64,000 bases of DNA from Streptomyces kronopolitis (GTDB taxonomy: Bacteria > Actinomycetota > Actinomycetes > Streptomycetales > Streptomycetaceae): NCBI RefSeq assembly GCF_014646275.1, contig NZ_BMND01000008.1:160086-224085 (forward strand), read 5' to 3'. The notes beneath the pieces are model-generated. The model was not told the origin of the DNA. It saw only the letters and a list, made by a program, of their open reading frames with translations, and did not search any database. This document shows, one piece after another, positions 52,601 to 60,378 of the stretch; position 1 is the stretch's first letter; each line of letters opens with the position of its first letter. A program made the translations under genes and the position numbers.

Positions 52601-52873
52601 CGCGTCGACCACCCGGCCCTGACCGTGGAGTCGGTCAAACTCGCCGAGGACCGCAGCGGCGATGTGATCGTGCGGCTCTACGAGTCCCGGGGCGGCCGCG
52701 CGAGCGGCACCCTGTCCCCCGGCTTCCCCGTCGCATGGGCCACCGTCACCGACCTGCTGGAGCGCCCCCTGCACCGCGAGGAGGAGGGCCCCACCGCCGA
52801 CCTGGCACTCGAACTCCGCCCGTTCCAGATCCTCACGCTGCGCCTGCGCCCGCAGCACCCGCCGACGGGGTGA
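49688..52873 (+). CDS. GH38 alpha-mannosidase
   Basis: A 1061-residue glycoside hydrolase family 38 enzyme cleaving terminal alpha-mannose. The zinc motif GHAHIDSAWLWPLRETVRK (about 257-275), SMWVESDANMPGGEALARQ with the nucleophile Asp, LPDSFGYTAAFPQLARLAGV, FLTQKLSWNQTD and HQFHDILPGSS are all present. C-terminal beta domains complete the fold. No signal peptide is seen, so it is cytoplasmic. GTG 49688 has a GAGGAG ribosome binding site. A short Asp/Gly-rich repeat (residues about 555-585) is inserted before the HQFHD region. It stands alone, so the substrate source is unclear. Confidence 0.93.
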   Translation: MHDDRLLVEERLERALRQFIRPAQYAARVPLRLSVWHAPGEPVPVDEALAAAYEPFAVGEPWGPPWSTSWFRLAGRVPQEWAGRRVEAVIDPGFSGDGPGFQAEGMVHDADGVPLKGIHPYNRHVPVGNPVGGGEEVRLLLEAAANPAVLGDFSPTDLGDVRTAPRAPLYRFAGADLAVLDETVWQLILDIEVLSELMHELPVDGPRRHEILRALEDLLDTLDLHDVAGTAAAGRAVLAEVLGRPAAASAHRVSAAGHAHIDSAWLWPLRETVRKASRTFANVTQLAEDYPELVFACSQAQQYAWVKEHQPRLWERIKKAVRDGNWAPVGSMWVESDANMPGGEALARQLAHGKRFFLQELGVETEEIWLPDSFGYTAAFPQLARLAGVKWFLTQKLSWNQTDRMPHHTFWWEGIDGTRVFTHFPPVDTYNSRLHAAELSHAERNFADKGRATRSLVPFGWGDGGGGPTREMLERARRLRSLEGSPRVAVEAPARFFEAAHEEYGAAAPVWSGELYLQFHRGTYTSQAKTKQGNRRSEHLLREAELWAATAAVRAGEEAVRADGDAARPDGDSASPDGERAYRYPYEALDRLWKTVLLHQFHDILPGSSIAWVHREARDTYAAVEAELTGIIEAALGALGGAGAGSAGPPTVFNASPYDRHEIVELPAPDAGGPSAVAIHVPALGSAAVRPPDSLVPPPPPVRAETDPDGGLTLDNGLLRVRLDSDGLLVSVRDLQAGREVLAPGARGNLLQLHPDHPNRYDAWDLDRHYRNRHTDLTDAESVELAAAGPLSATARVTRAFGASRIVQELTLRAGSHRLDVRTDIDWHESEKVLKAAFPLDVHAERSTAEVQFGHVHRPTHTNTSWDAARFEICAHRWLRVAEPGYGVALLNDSTYGHDVTRTPHADGLGTTVRLTLLRAPHSPDPETDQGTHRFTYALLPGAGTGEAVAEGLALNLPLRTAATPPVPPLIRVDHPALTVESVKLAEDRSGDVIVRLYESRGGRASGTLSPGFPVAWATVTDLLERPLHREEEGPTADLALELRPFQILTLRLRPQHPPTG

Positions 52874-52952
52874 GGGCGCCCGGCGGCTACCTCCGGGTTG
52901 AGCGGCGACACAGGGTTTCAGGCAGGACGATCTCGGACCCACGAGCATGGCG

Positions 52953-52982
52953 AAGCCCCGTCCGCAGGCCGCGAACGGGGCT
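52953..52982. terminator. Terminator hairpin after the alpha-mannosidase
   Basis: AGCCCCGT and ACGGGGCT form an 8-bp stem with a GC-rich loop between the convergent alpha-mannosidase gene and the small gene at 52995. Confidence 0.55.
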
Positions 52983-52994
52983 GATGCTGCCGGG

Positions 52995-53135
52995 CTAGCT
53001 CCCGGGCTCGTCGACGATGTCAGGGAGAACGAAGCCTCGGACTTTGGAGCCTGCACCCTCCTCCGACTCTTCGTCCTGAGCGTCGCGCCACGCCTTCACC
53101 AGTGCGGCATACCGGGGGTTGGTCCACTCAGCCAT
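52995..53135 (-). CDS. Small hypothetical protein of the accessory cluster
   Basis: A 46-residue protein (begins MAEWTNPRYAALVKAWRDAQ, ends LPDIVDEPGS). ATG 53135 is preceded by a strong AGGAGG ribosome binding site 6 bases upstream. It contains an amphipathic helix, an acidic stretch and no cysteines. It probably belongs to the same small operon as the glycine-rich-domain-like gene upstream (53175), 39 bp away. Function unknown. Confidence 0.65.
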   Translation of the reverse strand: MAEWTNPRYAALVKAWRDAQDEESEEGAGSKVRGFVLPDIVDEPGS

Positions 53136-53174
53136 GAAGCCTCCTGTCGACGCCCCGAGTGTGGCAGATGCCGG

Positions 53175-53654
53175 CTACGGCTTGTCCCGGCACGGAGGGC
53201 GGGGTGTCGGCATGGGCTTGATGGGTCCGGTGTCCGACGGGGAGTGCTGACACTGCGCGGCGACGGTGACAAGCTGCTCCCCGGTCGGCGCTCCCCACAG
53301 CTCCTCGTCCACGTCACACCCGGCGGCGCGGATGGCGTCCTGCGTGCGCACCAGGATCAGCGGATCGTAGTTGTCCGGGTCATAGCCGGGGTAGTGGTGT
53401 ACGAAGTCGCCCAGCGACGCGCACAACTCCTCATACACCTTCGTGTGGAGGATGAGCGCGTGCCATCCGTCGTCCACGACACGCGAGGGCGCCAAGGCGG
53501 CGCCCGGCGCCTTGGCGCAGGCAACGACGAACTTCAGCCCCTCGTCCGTGATGCGCTGCGCCATGCCCCCTGCCATGCCGGGGTTGGCGTCCTGCACCGT
53601 CCCGACGACGCTCAGATATGCTGCGGGGCTGATCAGATCGCTTACCGTTAACAT
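53175..53654 (-). CDS. Glycine-rich-domain-type small protein
   Basis: A 159-residue cytoplasmic protein. The segment QRITDEGLKFVVACAKAPGAALAPSRVVDDGWHALILHTKVYEELCASLGDFVHHYPG resembles the GRDP/DUF1399-like glycine-rich domain found in many Streptomyces proteins; the conserved VDDGWHALILHT motif is typical. The C-terminus is proline-rich. ATG 53654 follows GGAGAGG. It lies next to small genes around an XRE regulator; role unknown. Confidence 0.7.
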   Translation of the reverse strand: MLTVSDLISPAAYLSVVGTVQDANPGMAGGMAQRITDEGLKFVVACAKAPGAALAPSRVVDDGWHALILHTKVYEELCASLGDFVHHYPGYDPDNYDPLILVRTQDAIRAAGCDVDEELWGAPTGEQLVTVAAQCQHSPSDTGPIKPMPTPRPPCRDKP

Positions 53655-53772
53655 GTGCGGCCTCTCCTTGAGTTGCGTCGTACGACTGCCGTCCCCAGCC
53701 GTGATCACTGTCCAGGCTTCGGCTGGGGATGGCTCTTCTCCTCTTGCACACCCGCCCCGATGACCCCATACG

Positions 53773-53955
53773 TCAGGGACACGTGGGCGGGAACTCAGGA
53801 CGGCGGCCTGGCTGATAGACGGGGCGCCGCCATGGGGGATCCGTCACGAAGGTGACGCCAGAAACGATGCACAGAAGGGCATCTGCCGCTGCGAGCCTGG
53901 CTCCGTCCGCCGGTCGCTCGTGCTGCCGCGGTTGCCGCTGGGAGTCAGACGTCAT
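53773..53955 (-). CDS. Small hypothetical protein
   Basis: A 60-residue frame starting MTSDSQRQPRQHERP and ending WRRPVYQPGRRPEFPPTCP. Its ATG overlaps the stop of the upstream small gene (ATGA at 53952-53955), which suggests a translationally coupled pair. No domain is recognised and coding support is modest. Confidence 0.45.
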   Translation of the reverse strand: MTSDSQRQPRQHERPADGARLAAADALLCIVSGVTFVTDPPWRRPVYQPGRRPEFPPTCP

Positions 53956-54158
53956 GCGCCCTTCGTCCGTCTGTGCGGGTGGTTCTCGATCTCCACACCC
54001 GCCACTGCTGCGGCCGCGAGATTTCCGCACTCGCGTGCTGCTCGCCGCTGCTTGTCCAGTGCGGCGCACACGTCGCAACCGGGGGTCGGCTGCGCGCGAG
54101 GGTTGTATGAGGGCGTGACGTGCACTGGCGGCGACATCGTCCCCTTCGGCTCGGTCAT
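53952..54158 (-). CDS. Small CxxC-containing hypothetical protein
   Basis: A 68-residue protein with TPGCDVCAALDKQRRAAREC (CxxC and one later Cys) and VEIENHPHRR, resembling a small family I recall next to XRE regulators in Streptomyces. The CxxC/His content suggests metal binding but is not sufficient for zinc-finger assignment. ATG 54158 is the likely start (GGAG just upstream); ATG 54137 with AAGGGG is an alternative. It is divergent from the XRE gene at 54267. Confidence 0.55.
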   Translation of the reverse strand: MTEPKGTMSPPVHVTPSYNPRAQPTPGCDVCAALDKQRRAARECGNLAAAAVAGVEIENHPHRRTKGA

Positions 54159-54266
54159 GTCTCCAATGAACGCCACCACAAGGGACGTTGGTACACCCAT
54201 AGCCGGGACGCACGACCCTCTTCGACACTATGGTCCGAAGAGGCCCGAACGTCCCGAGGGGAAGCC

Positions 54267-54425
54267 TTGAACACAGCACTCAGAGACGCTATGGAGCGCG
54301 CCGGGCTTCGGCCGCACCAGCTGGCCCGTAAGGTCGGGGTGGAACACAAGACCGTGACAAGGTGGCTGGCCAACCCTGACCGCTCGCCGCGGGAGGCGAC
54401 ACAGGAGGAGGTCGGCCAGGCGTGA
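54267..54425 (+). CDS. XRE-type HTH half of a split regulator
   Basis: A 52-residue frame from TTG 54267 (GAGGGG ribosome binding site) that is a clean HTH: LNTALRDAMERAGLRPHQLARKVGVEHKTVTRWLANPDRSP. It ends with TGA at 54423-54425. In the same frame after the stop, GVDPVTLWPRSVQSA continues the pattern seen in full-length XRE-DUF5919 regulators, so the frame looks broken by a nonsense change. The stop overlaps the GTG of the next frame (GTGA), so translation may continue by re-initiation. Confidence 0.6.
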   Translation: MNTALRDAMERAGLRPHQLARKVGVEHKTVTRWLANPDRSPREATQEEVGQA

Positions 54426-55006
54426 GGAGTGGATCCCGTGACGTTGTGGCCGAGGTCGGTCCAGTCCGCGTGAAGACCGGGCACGACAGGGAGATCGTCG
54501 CTGCCTACCCGTTCCGAAGTGCTGCGCCAACCTCACTGTGGGCATCCCTCATTGACGATGCGTCACAGGCTCTGACGTTCGCCGGCTACACGAACTACTT
54601 TCTGTGGCAGCAGCACCCCAGGCTCGGCGCCCGGCTGACCGCGAAGGCACGCCACGGTACCCGTGTGCGCTTCCTCGTCGGCGACCCGGAGTCGGAGGTG
54701 ACGAGGAAGCGGGAAGAGGTGGAGGGCGTCCCGCTGACGGTCGGCACGCGCATCAAGATCACACTCGATGCGCTGACCAAAATGGGACCGACTGACGGTG
54801 TGGAGGCGCGATTCAGCGACCAGCACATCGCGCTGAGCGTTTTCATGTTCGACGATCAGATGCTGGTCACCCCGCACATCGCCTCGCTTCTCGGGGACGA
54901 ATCACCCATGCTCCACCTCCGCCGCTTGGAGGAGGACGGGCTCTACGACCGCTTCGCGAGCCATGTGACCGCACTGTGGGAGAGCGGCCGGCCGGCGGAG
55001 CTGTAA
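54422..55006 (+). CDS. DUF5919-like sensor half of the split XRE regulator
   Basis: A 194-residue frame. After a non-homologous start (VRSGSRDVVAEVGPVR), VKTGHDREIVAAYPFRSAAPTSLWASLIDDASQALTFAGYTNYFLW, RVRFLVGDPESEVTRKREEVEGVPLTVGTRI and EARFSDQHIALSVFMFDDQMLVTPHIASLLG match the C-terminal part of XRE-DUF5919 regulators, a phospholipase-D-like fold. A one-base loss near 54471 (GCG-TGAAG where GCG-GTG-AAG is expected) explains the changed frame. AGGAGGAGG 10 bases before GTG 54422 could drive independent translation. Confidence 0.65.
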   Translation: MRSGSRDVVAEVGPVRVKTGHDREIVAAYPFRSAAPTSLWASLIDDASQALTFAGYTNYFLWQQHPRLGARLTAKARHGTRVRFLVGDPESEVTRKREEVEGVPLTVGTRIKITLDALTKMGPTDGVEARFSDQHIALSVFMFDDQMLVTPHIASLLGDESPMLHLRRLEEDGLYDRFASHVTALWESGRPAEL

Positions 55007-55030
55007 CGCGGCGGCCGGGTACCCCCGCGG

Positions 55031-56779
55031 CTACCTCCGGGGGATGTTGCGCAGGTTGGAGCGGGCCATCTGGAGCATGCGGCCGACGCCGCCGTCGAGG
55101 ACGATCTTGCCGGCGGAGAGGGCGAAGCCGGAGACCATCTCGGCGCTGATCTTCGGGGGGATGGACAGGGCGTTGGGGTCGGTGACGATGTCGACCAGGG
55201 CCGGGCCCTTGTGGCGGAAGGCCTCGCGGAGGGCTGCGCGGACCTGTTTGGGCTTCTCCACCCGGATGCCGTGGGCGCCGGCCGCGCGGGCGATGGCGGC
55301 GAAGTCCGGGTTGTGGTTGGTGGTGCCGTACGAGGGGAGGCCGGAGACCAGCATCTCCAGTTCCACCATGCCCAGCGCGGAGTTGTTGAACAGCACGACC
55401 TTCACCGGCAGGTCGTACTGGACGAGGGTGAGGAAGTCGCCCATCAGCATGGAGAAGCCGCCGTCGCCCGACATGGAGACGACCTGCCGGCCGCGGTCGA
55501 TGAACTGGGCGCCGATCGCCTGCGGCAGCGCGTTGGCCATGGAGCCGTGGCTGAACGAACCGATCACCCGGCGGCGGCCGTTGGGGCTGAGGTAGCGGGC
55601 GGCCCAGACGTTGCACATCCCGGTGTCGACGGTGAAGACCGCGTCGTCGGCGGCCTCCTCGTCCAGGACGGAGGCGACGTACTCCGGGTGGATGGGGGTG
55701 TGCTTCTCGACCTTGCGGGTGTAGGCCTTGACCACGCCTTCCAGCGCGTCGGCGTGCTTCTTCAGCATCCGGTCGAGGAACGTGCGGTCCGTCTTGGGCC
55801 GGACCTTCGGGGTCAGGCAGCGCAGCGTCTCGCGGACATCGCCCCAGACCGCCAGGTCGAGCTTGGAGCGGCGGCCCAGGTGCTCGGGCCGGACGTCGAC
55901 CTGGACGATCTTGACGTCGTCCTCGTCGGGCAGGAACGCGTTATAGGGGAAGTCCGTGCCGAGCAGGATCAGCAGATCGCACTCGTGGGTGGCCTCGTAG
56001 GCGGCGCCGTAGCCCAGCAGCCCGCTCATGCCCACGTCGAATTTATTGTCGTACTGGATCCACTCCTTGCCGCGCAGCGCGTGGCCGATCGGGGACTTCA
56101 CGCGCTCGGCGAACTCCATGACCTCGGCGTGGGCGCCCGCGGTGCCGCTGCCGCAGAACAGGGTGACCTTGCGGGCCTCGTCGATCATCCGGGCCAGGGT
56201 GTCGATCTCGGCGTCCCCGGGGCGCACGGTCGGGCGGGAGGTGACCAGGGCGTGTTCGACGGCCCGCTCGGGGGCCTGCTCGGCGGCGATGTCGCCGGGG
56301 AGGGAGACCACCGAGACGCCGCGCTGCCCGATGGCGTGCTGGATCGCGGTCTGCAGCACCCGGGGCATCTGCTGCGTGTTGGAGATCAGTTCGCTGTAGT
56401 GGCTGCACTCGGTGAACAGCCGGTCGGGGTGGGTCTCCTGGAAGAAGGTGGTGCCGATCTCGCTGGAGGGGATGTGGGAGGCCAGCGCGAGGACCGGGGC
56501 CATCGAGCGGTGGGCGTCGTAGAGGCCGTTGATGAGGTGCAGATTGCCGGGGCCGCAGGAGCCGGCGCAGGCCGCGAGGTTGCCGGTGAGCTGCGCTTCC
56601 GCCCCGGCGGCGAAGGCCGCGACCTCCTCATGGCGGACCTGGATCCAGTCGATCGCGGAGTTGCGGCGGATGGCGTCCACCACCGGGTTCAGACTGTCGC
56701 CGACGACACCGTAGAGCCGCTGCACCCCCGCCCGCGCGAGGATGTCCACGAACTGCTCGGCCACGGTCTGCTTCGCCAT
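55031..56779 (-). CDS. poxB: Pyruvate oxidase/quinone-dependent pyruvate dehydrogenase (thiamine diphosphate-dependent)
   Basis: A 582-residue ThDP enzyme. The N-terminal Pyr domain has RLYGVVGDSLNPVVDAI and the catalytic Glu in VRHEEVAAFAAGAEAQLTG; the central domain (about 190-330) binds FAD; the C-terminal PP domain has GDGGFSMLMGDFLTLVQYDLPVKVVLFNN (ThDP/Mg motif GDG-x-NN). It decarboxylates pyruvate oxidatively to acetate, passing electrons to quinone. The family motifs favour PoxB over acetolactate synthase or glyoxylate carboligase. ATG 56779 follows AAGGAG. It converges on the DUF5919 gene. Confidence 0.88.
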   Translation of the reverse strand: MAKQTVAEQFVDILARAGVQRLYGVVGDSLNPVVDAIRRNSAIDWIQVRHEEVAAFAAGAEAQLTGNLAACAGSCGPGNLHLINGLYDAHRSMAPVLALASHIPSSEIGTTFFQETHPDRLFTECSHYSELISNTQQMPRVLQTAIQHAIGQRGVSVVSLPGDIAAEQAPERAVEHALVTSRPTVRPGDAEIDTLARMIDEARKVTLFCGSGTAGAHAEVMEFAERVKSPIGHALRGKEWIQYDNKFDVGMSGLLGYGAAYEATHECDLLILLGTDFPYNAFLPDEDDVKIVQVDVRPEHLGRRSKLDLAVWGDVRETLRCLTPKVRPKTDRTFLDRMLKKHADALEGVVKAYTRKVEKHTPIHPEYVASVLDEEAADDAVFTVDTGMCNVWAARYLSPNGRRRVIGSFSHGSMANALPQAIGAQFIDRGRQVVSMSGDGGFSMLMGDFLTLVQYDLPVKVVLFNNSALGMVELEMLVSGLPSYGTTNHNPDFAAIARAAGAHGIRVEKPKQVRAALREAFRHKGPALVDIVTDPNALSIPPKISAEMVSGFALSAGKIVLDGGVGRMLQMARSNLRNIPRR

Positions 56780-56906
56780 GTCGCTGCCGCTCCTTCGACG
56801 GGTGGGTGGCTGCTGGGTCCGCTTCCCATGAACCCACGCGCCGTCCCGGGGCGCCTCCGCTGGGAGCCGGTCCCCGGTCCGTTCCGGATAGGCCGCCTGC
56901 CCCCTG

Positions 56907-58214
56907 CTACGACTCCCACACCGCGACGGCCGTACGGTCCTTCGGGTGGCCCTCGACCCGCAGTTGGGCGGCGGTGAGGAAGTCGGTGAGTCCCGGCGGC
57001 CGGGGGAGCGACCACTCGGCGGCCAGCCGGGCGGCGAACGCGGGGTCCTGCTGGAGCGGTTCCGCGAGTCCGGCGCTGCACAGCAGCAGCATGTCCCCCG
57101 GACGGGCGAAGGCGGTCCGGAAGAGGAACGGCTCGGCCGGCGCCCGGGTCCCGTCCGCACCCCGGCCGGCGGCGGGCGGGGGCGGCTCGCCGGGGTCCGC
57201 CGGGGCGCGGCGCGGCAGGTGGTCCGGCGCGGTGGGCTCCAGGTCCTGCCAGGCGCCGTCCCGCAGCCGGAGGAGGCCGCCCGGGCCGACCCCGAAGAAC
57301 ACCCGGGTGCGGCACTCCGGGTCGGCGGGCAGCAGCAGGCAGCGCAGCGCGGCGGGGTACCGCTCCGGCGGCAGGCCCCGCTCCTCGGCCCGGGCGCGCA
57401 GCGTGCCGTAGCTGCGGTCGGTGAGCCGCTGCAGTCCGGACCGCAGGGCGTCGCGCTGGTCGGTGCGGAGGTCCTCGGCCAGTCGGGTGCAGCTGCGGCC
57501 GACCGCGCCGCCGATCCAGGCGCAGGCGTCGCGGGCGGCCCGCGCGGCGCCCTCGCCGGCCGGCGGACCGGTGGCGACGGCGACCAGGAGCAGCGCGTGC
57601 CGGCCGGAGCCGAAGCGGACGGTGAGCAGCGCGTCGCGGCGGACGTCGCCGCGGTGGCGGGCCAGATCGCCGCGGCGGGAGGCGGCGCGCAGGGTCAGCG
57701 AGCCGTAACGGGCGCCGTCCAGCGCGGTGTCGGGCACCAGCTCGTCGAGGGCGGCGGGGTCGGCGGCGGGGAGGGGGCCGGGCTCGGGGCCGTCAGGGGG
57801 CGGCGCGCAGGGCGGCGGGTCGGCGGGTGCCCCGCGCGGGGACGGAACGGGCCGGCGCGGGGTCGCCGGGCGGGAGCCGGGGCCGGTGGCCTGGAGCGGG
57901 ATCGGGGCCGGTGGGGTGGGGAAGGCGGGCGGGGGTGGTGGTGCGGTGCGGGCGGGTGGCTTCCCGGTGGCCGGATCCGGTCGCTCCGGTCGCTCCGGTC
58001 GCTCCGGCCGCTCCGGCGCGTCCCCGGGGGCCGGCGCCGCCCGGCCCGTCGCCGCCAGCGCCCGTAACGCCGACGCGACCCGGTCGTCGAGGGTGTCCGG
58101 GGCGTCGGACGCGCCCGTGTCACCCGCCGCGCCCCCGCCCGCGCCGCCACCGTCGCCGTACAACCGCCGCCACCAGTCGTCCTCGTGGCCGCGCCCGGTC
58201 CCCTGCTGCTTCAT
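56907..58214 (-). CDS. PP2C-like phosphatase-domain protein
   Basis: A 435-residue protein. Residues 1-145 are low-complexity Pro/Gly/Ala sequence, including a PER repeat from a 9-bp DNA repeat (about 57975-58015). Residues about 160-430 resemble a PP2C-type phosphatase: ARYGSLTLRAASRRGDLARHRGDVRRDALLTVRFG, HALLLVAVATGPPAGEGAARAARDACAWIGG, TAFARPGDMLLLCSAGLAEPL and a C-terminal PKDRTAVAVWE. Several PP2C metal-binding aspartates (usual DG and DN motifs) are not clear, so it may be inactive. Role unknown. Confidence 0.7.
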   Translation of the reverse strand: MKQQGTGRGHEDDWWRRLYGDGGGAGGGAAGDTGASDAPDTLDDRVASALRALAATGRAAPAPGDAPERPERPERPERPDPATGKPPARTAPPPPPAFPTPPAPIPLQATGPGSRPATPRRPVPSPRGAPADPPPCAPPPDGPEPGPLPAADPAALDELVPDTALDGARYGSLTLRAASRRGDLARHRGDVRRDALLTVRFGSGRHALLLVAVATGPPAGEGAARAARDACAWIGGAVGRSCTRLAEDLRTDQRDALRSGLQRLTDRSYGTLRARAEERGLPPERYPAALRCLLLPADPECRTRVFFGVGPGGLLRLRDGAWQDLEPTAPDHLPRRAPADPGEPPPPAAGRGADGTRAPAEPFLFRTAFARPGDMLLLCSAGLAEPLQQDPAFAARLAAEWSLPRPPGLTDFLTAAQLRVEGHPKDRTAVAVWES

Positions 58215-58596
58215 GGACGCATTGTCCCCGGAGGGCCACCGCCCAGACAGGGCGCGAAAGAGCGTTCCCCCGTGGGGGGCACGGGGCGGCGCGGCCTTGA
58301 TCGGGGTCGTCGGGGAGGATCCGGCGGTGTCGCCCGCCCGGGGCCGGCGAAGTCATGGGGGCGCACGGCAGGTTACGGGCGGCGCGGGCGCACGGGCCCG
58401 GCGGGTACCCGGCCCGGGGCCCGTCGGCAAGCGCTTCCGGGCCTCGTCCGGCACGCTGGGCCCATGAGAACGTGCAGCGGACGGGCCGTCACGGGGCCCG
58501 CGCCCGCCGGGAGTGAGGCCGGCGGGTGAGCGCGGGCGGCGAGTGGGCCGGCAGACGCGCCGCGCCCCGTGACGGCGGGCGGGGCGGGGCCGGCGC
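58215..58596. other. Intergenic region, 382 bp
   Basis: Divergent gap between the PP2C-like gene and the DUF456 gene. No gene, operator or strong hairpin is supported; very GC-rich throughout. Confidence 0.45.
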
Positions 58597-59080
58597 ATGA
58601 ACGTGTGGCAGCTGGTGGCGGTCGGCCTGGTCATGCTGCTCGGGCTGCTCGGGGTGCTGGTGCCCGGCATCCCCGGGCCGCTGATCGTCTGGGCGGGCGC
58701 GATGTGGTGGGCGCTGTCCGAGAAGTCCGGCCCGGCCTGGGCGGTGCTCATCGGCGCCACCGCCCTGCTGCTCCTCAACCAGGTGGTGAAGTGGCTGCTG
58801 CCGCCCCGCGCTCCACGCGAGGCGGGCGCGCCGTACCGGACCCTGTTCCTGGCCTGGGCTGGCCGGGATCGTGGGCTTCTTCCTGGTCCCGGTCCTCGGC
58901 TGCCCGCTGGGTGCCGTCGGCGGTCTCTACCTGCTGGAACGGGTCCGGCTCGGCGGCCACGGCGAGGCCTGGGCCTCGACCCGTACGGCGCTGCGCGCCA
59001 CCGGCCTGAGCGTGCTGGTCGAGCTGTTCGCCTGCCTGCTGGTGGCCGGCGCCTGGATCGGCGTGGTGGCGGCGGGCTGA
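58597..59080 (+). pseudogene. DUF456 membrane protein gene with a frameshift
   Basis: The first part (from ATG 58597) reads MNVWQLVAVGLVMLLGLLGV and QVVKWLLPPRAPREAGAPYRTLFLA; the last part continues in the next frame as GIVGFFLVPVLGCPLGAVGG and LRATGLSVLVELFACLLVAGAW to the stop at 59080. Removing one T at about 58855 (GGCCTGGGCTGG) joins them into a 160-residue DUF456 protein with four or five membrane helices, the usual family length. It is either a true frameshift mutation or a sequencing error. Function of DUF456 is unknown. Confidence 0.8.
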
Positions 59081-59211
59081 GGCGACACCCGGGCCGGGGG
59101 ACGGCGGCGTGCGCCGGGCGTGTCACCGCACCGGGCGCCGCCGCACCCCGGGGCCCGCCGCGAACCGGTCAGATGTTCGGGCGGGGAGCGGTCCCCTCCC
59201 CGCCCGCCGCC

Positions 59212-60378
59212 TCAGCCCCGCGGTCCCCGCTTCCGCTCCATCATGTGGCGGCCCAGCGCCTGCTTCTGCCGCCACTCGCGGCGGATCTCGGCGCGCAGTC
59301 GGGCATCCGTCTTCGCCACGATGTGCTGGTTCTCGCGCTGCAGCTTGCCGTAGCTCGCCAGCCGCCGGGCGGACAACTCGCCGCTCTCGACGGCCTCTTG
59401 CACCGCGCAGCCCGGCTCTGAGCGGTGCGCGCAGTCTTGGAAGCGGCACCGCGCGGCCAGCTCCTCGACGTCCGCGAAGGTCCGGGCGAGCCCGTCCCCC
59501 GCGTCCCACATGCCGACGCCGCGCAGCCCGGGTGTGTCGATGACGACCCCGCCGCCGGGCAGCGGCCGCAGATCGCGGGTGGTCGTGGTGTGCCGCCCCT
59601 TGCCGTCGCGGTCGCGGATCTCCTGCACCCGCTGCACCTCCTCCCCGACGAGGGCGTTGACCAGGGTGGACTTGCCCGCCCCGGACCGGCCCAGCAGGAC
59701 GGAGGTGCCGCCGGCGAGCACGGCGCGAAGCACATCGAGCCCGTCGCCGGTCGCCGCGCTGACCGCCAGCACCGGCACACCGGGGGCCACGGACGCGGTG
59801 TCCGCGACGAGATGCGCGACGCCCTCCGGCGTCCCGGCCAGGTCCGCCTTGGTCAGCACGACCACGGGCCGCGCCGGGCCCGCCGGGGAGGGGGCGGCGT
59901 CCAGCGGCTCCTCGTCGGCCGCGCCGGACATCGCCAGCGCCAGGAACCGCTCGATCCGCCCGAGGTCCAGCGGTTCCGCGAGCGACACGCAGATGACGAT
60001 GTGGTCGAGGTTGGTGGCCAGCACCTGGCCCTCGGCCCGCTTCGAGGACGTGGACCGCACGAACGCCGTACGGCGCGGCAGCAACGCCCGTACGACGCCG
60101 TCGACATGGGCCTCGCCGGCGCCGAGGTCGAGGGCGGCCCAGTCCCCCGTGCACGGCACGCGCATCGGGTCGCCGGTCGCCACCGGCGCGGTGTCGGCCA
60201 GCACGGTCCGGACGCCGTCGCCGTCCGGCACGACGGCGTCCACCCGCCCGCGGTCCACGCGGACGATCCGGCCGGGGTGCAGCCCCTGCTCGGCAAAGGG
60301 AGTGAAACGCTGCGCGAAGCCCTGGTCCCAGCCGTAGGCGGCCAGCGGGTGCGCAGTGGGGAAAGTACGAGGGAACAA
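59212..60378 (-). CDS. rsgA: Ribosome small-subunit-dependent GTPase A
   Basis: A 388-residue circularly permuted GTPase that helps mature the 30S subunit. Order of motifs: G4 VVLTKADL (about 175-182), G5 VPVLAVSA, G1 LLGRSGAGKSTLVNAL (about 228-243), G3 VIDTPGLRGVG, then the zinc-binding C-terminal motif CRFQDCAHRSEPGCAV. An OB-fold domain precedes (RIVRVDRGRVDAVV). The TTG start at 60378 follows GAAGGG at 8 bases. A 24-codon ORF sits directly upstream. Family assignment is certain; the start is likely. Confidence 0.92.
   Translation of the reverse strand: MFPRTFPTAHPLAAYGWDQGFAQRFTPFAEQGLHPGRIVRVDRGRVDAVVPDGDGVRTVLADTAPVATGDPMRVPCTGDWAALDLGAGEAHVDGVVRALLPRRTAFVRSTSSKRAEGQVLATNLDHIVICVSLAEPLDLGRIERFLALAMSGAADEEPLDAAPSPAGPARPVVVLTKADLAGTPEGVAHLVADTASVAPGVPVLAVSAATGDGLDVLRAVLAGGTSVLLGRSGAGKSTLVNALVGEEVQRVQEIRDRDGKGRHTTTTRDLRPLPGGGVVIDTPGLRGVGMWDAGDGLARTFADVEELAARCRFQDCAHRSEPGCAVQEAVESGELSARRLASYGKLQRENQHIVAKTDARLRAEIRREWRQKQALGRHMMERKRGPRG

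Noticed and set aside
55031..56779. Considered as glyoxylate carboligase to complete the hyi-glxR pathway
   Set aside because: Motifs and start (RLYGVVGDSLNPVVDAI, VRHEEVAAFAAG) match pyruvate oxidase PoxB; it is 40 kb from hyi and lacks an associated operator.
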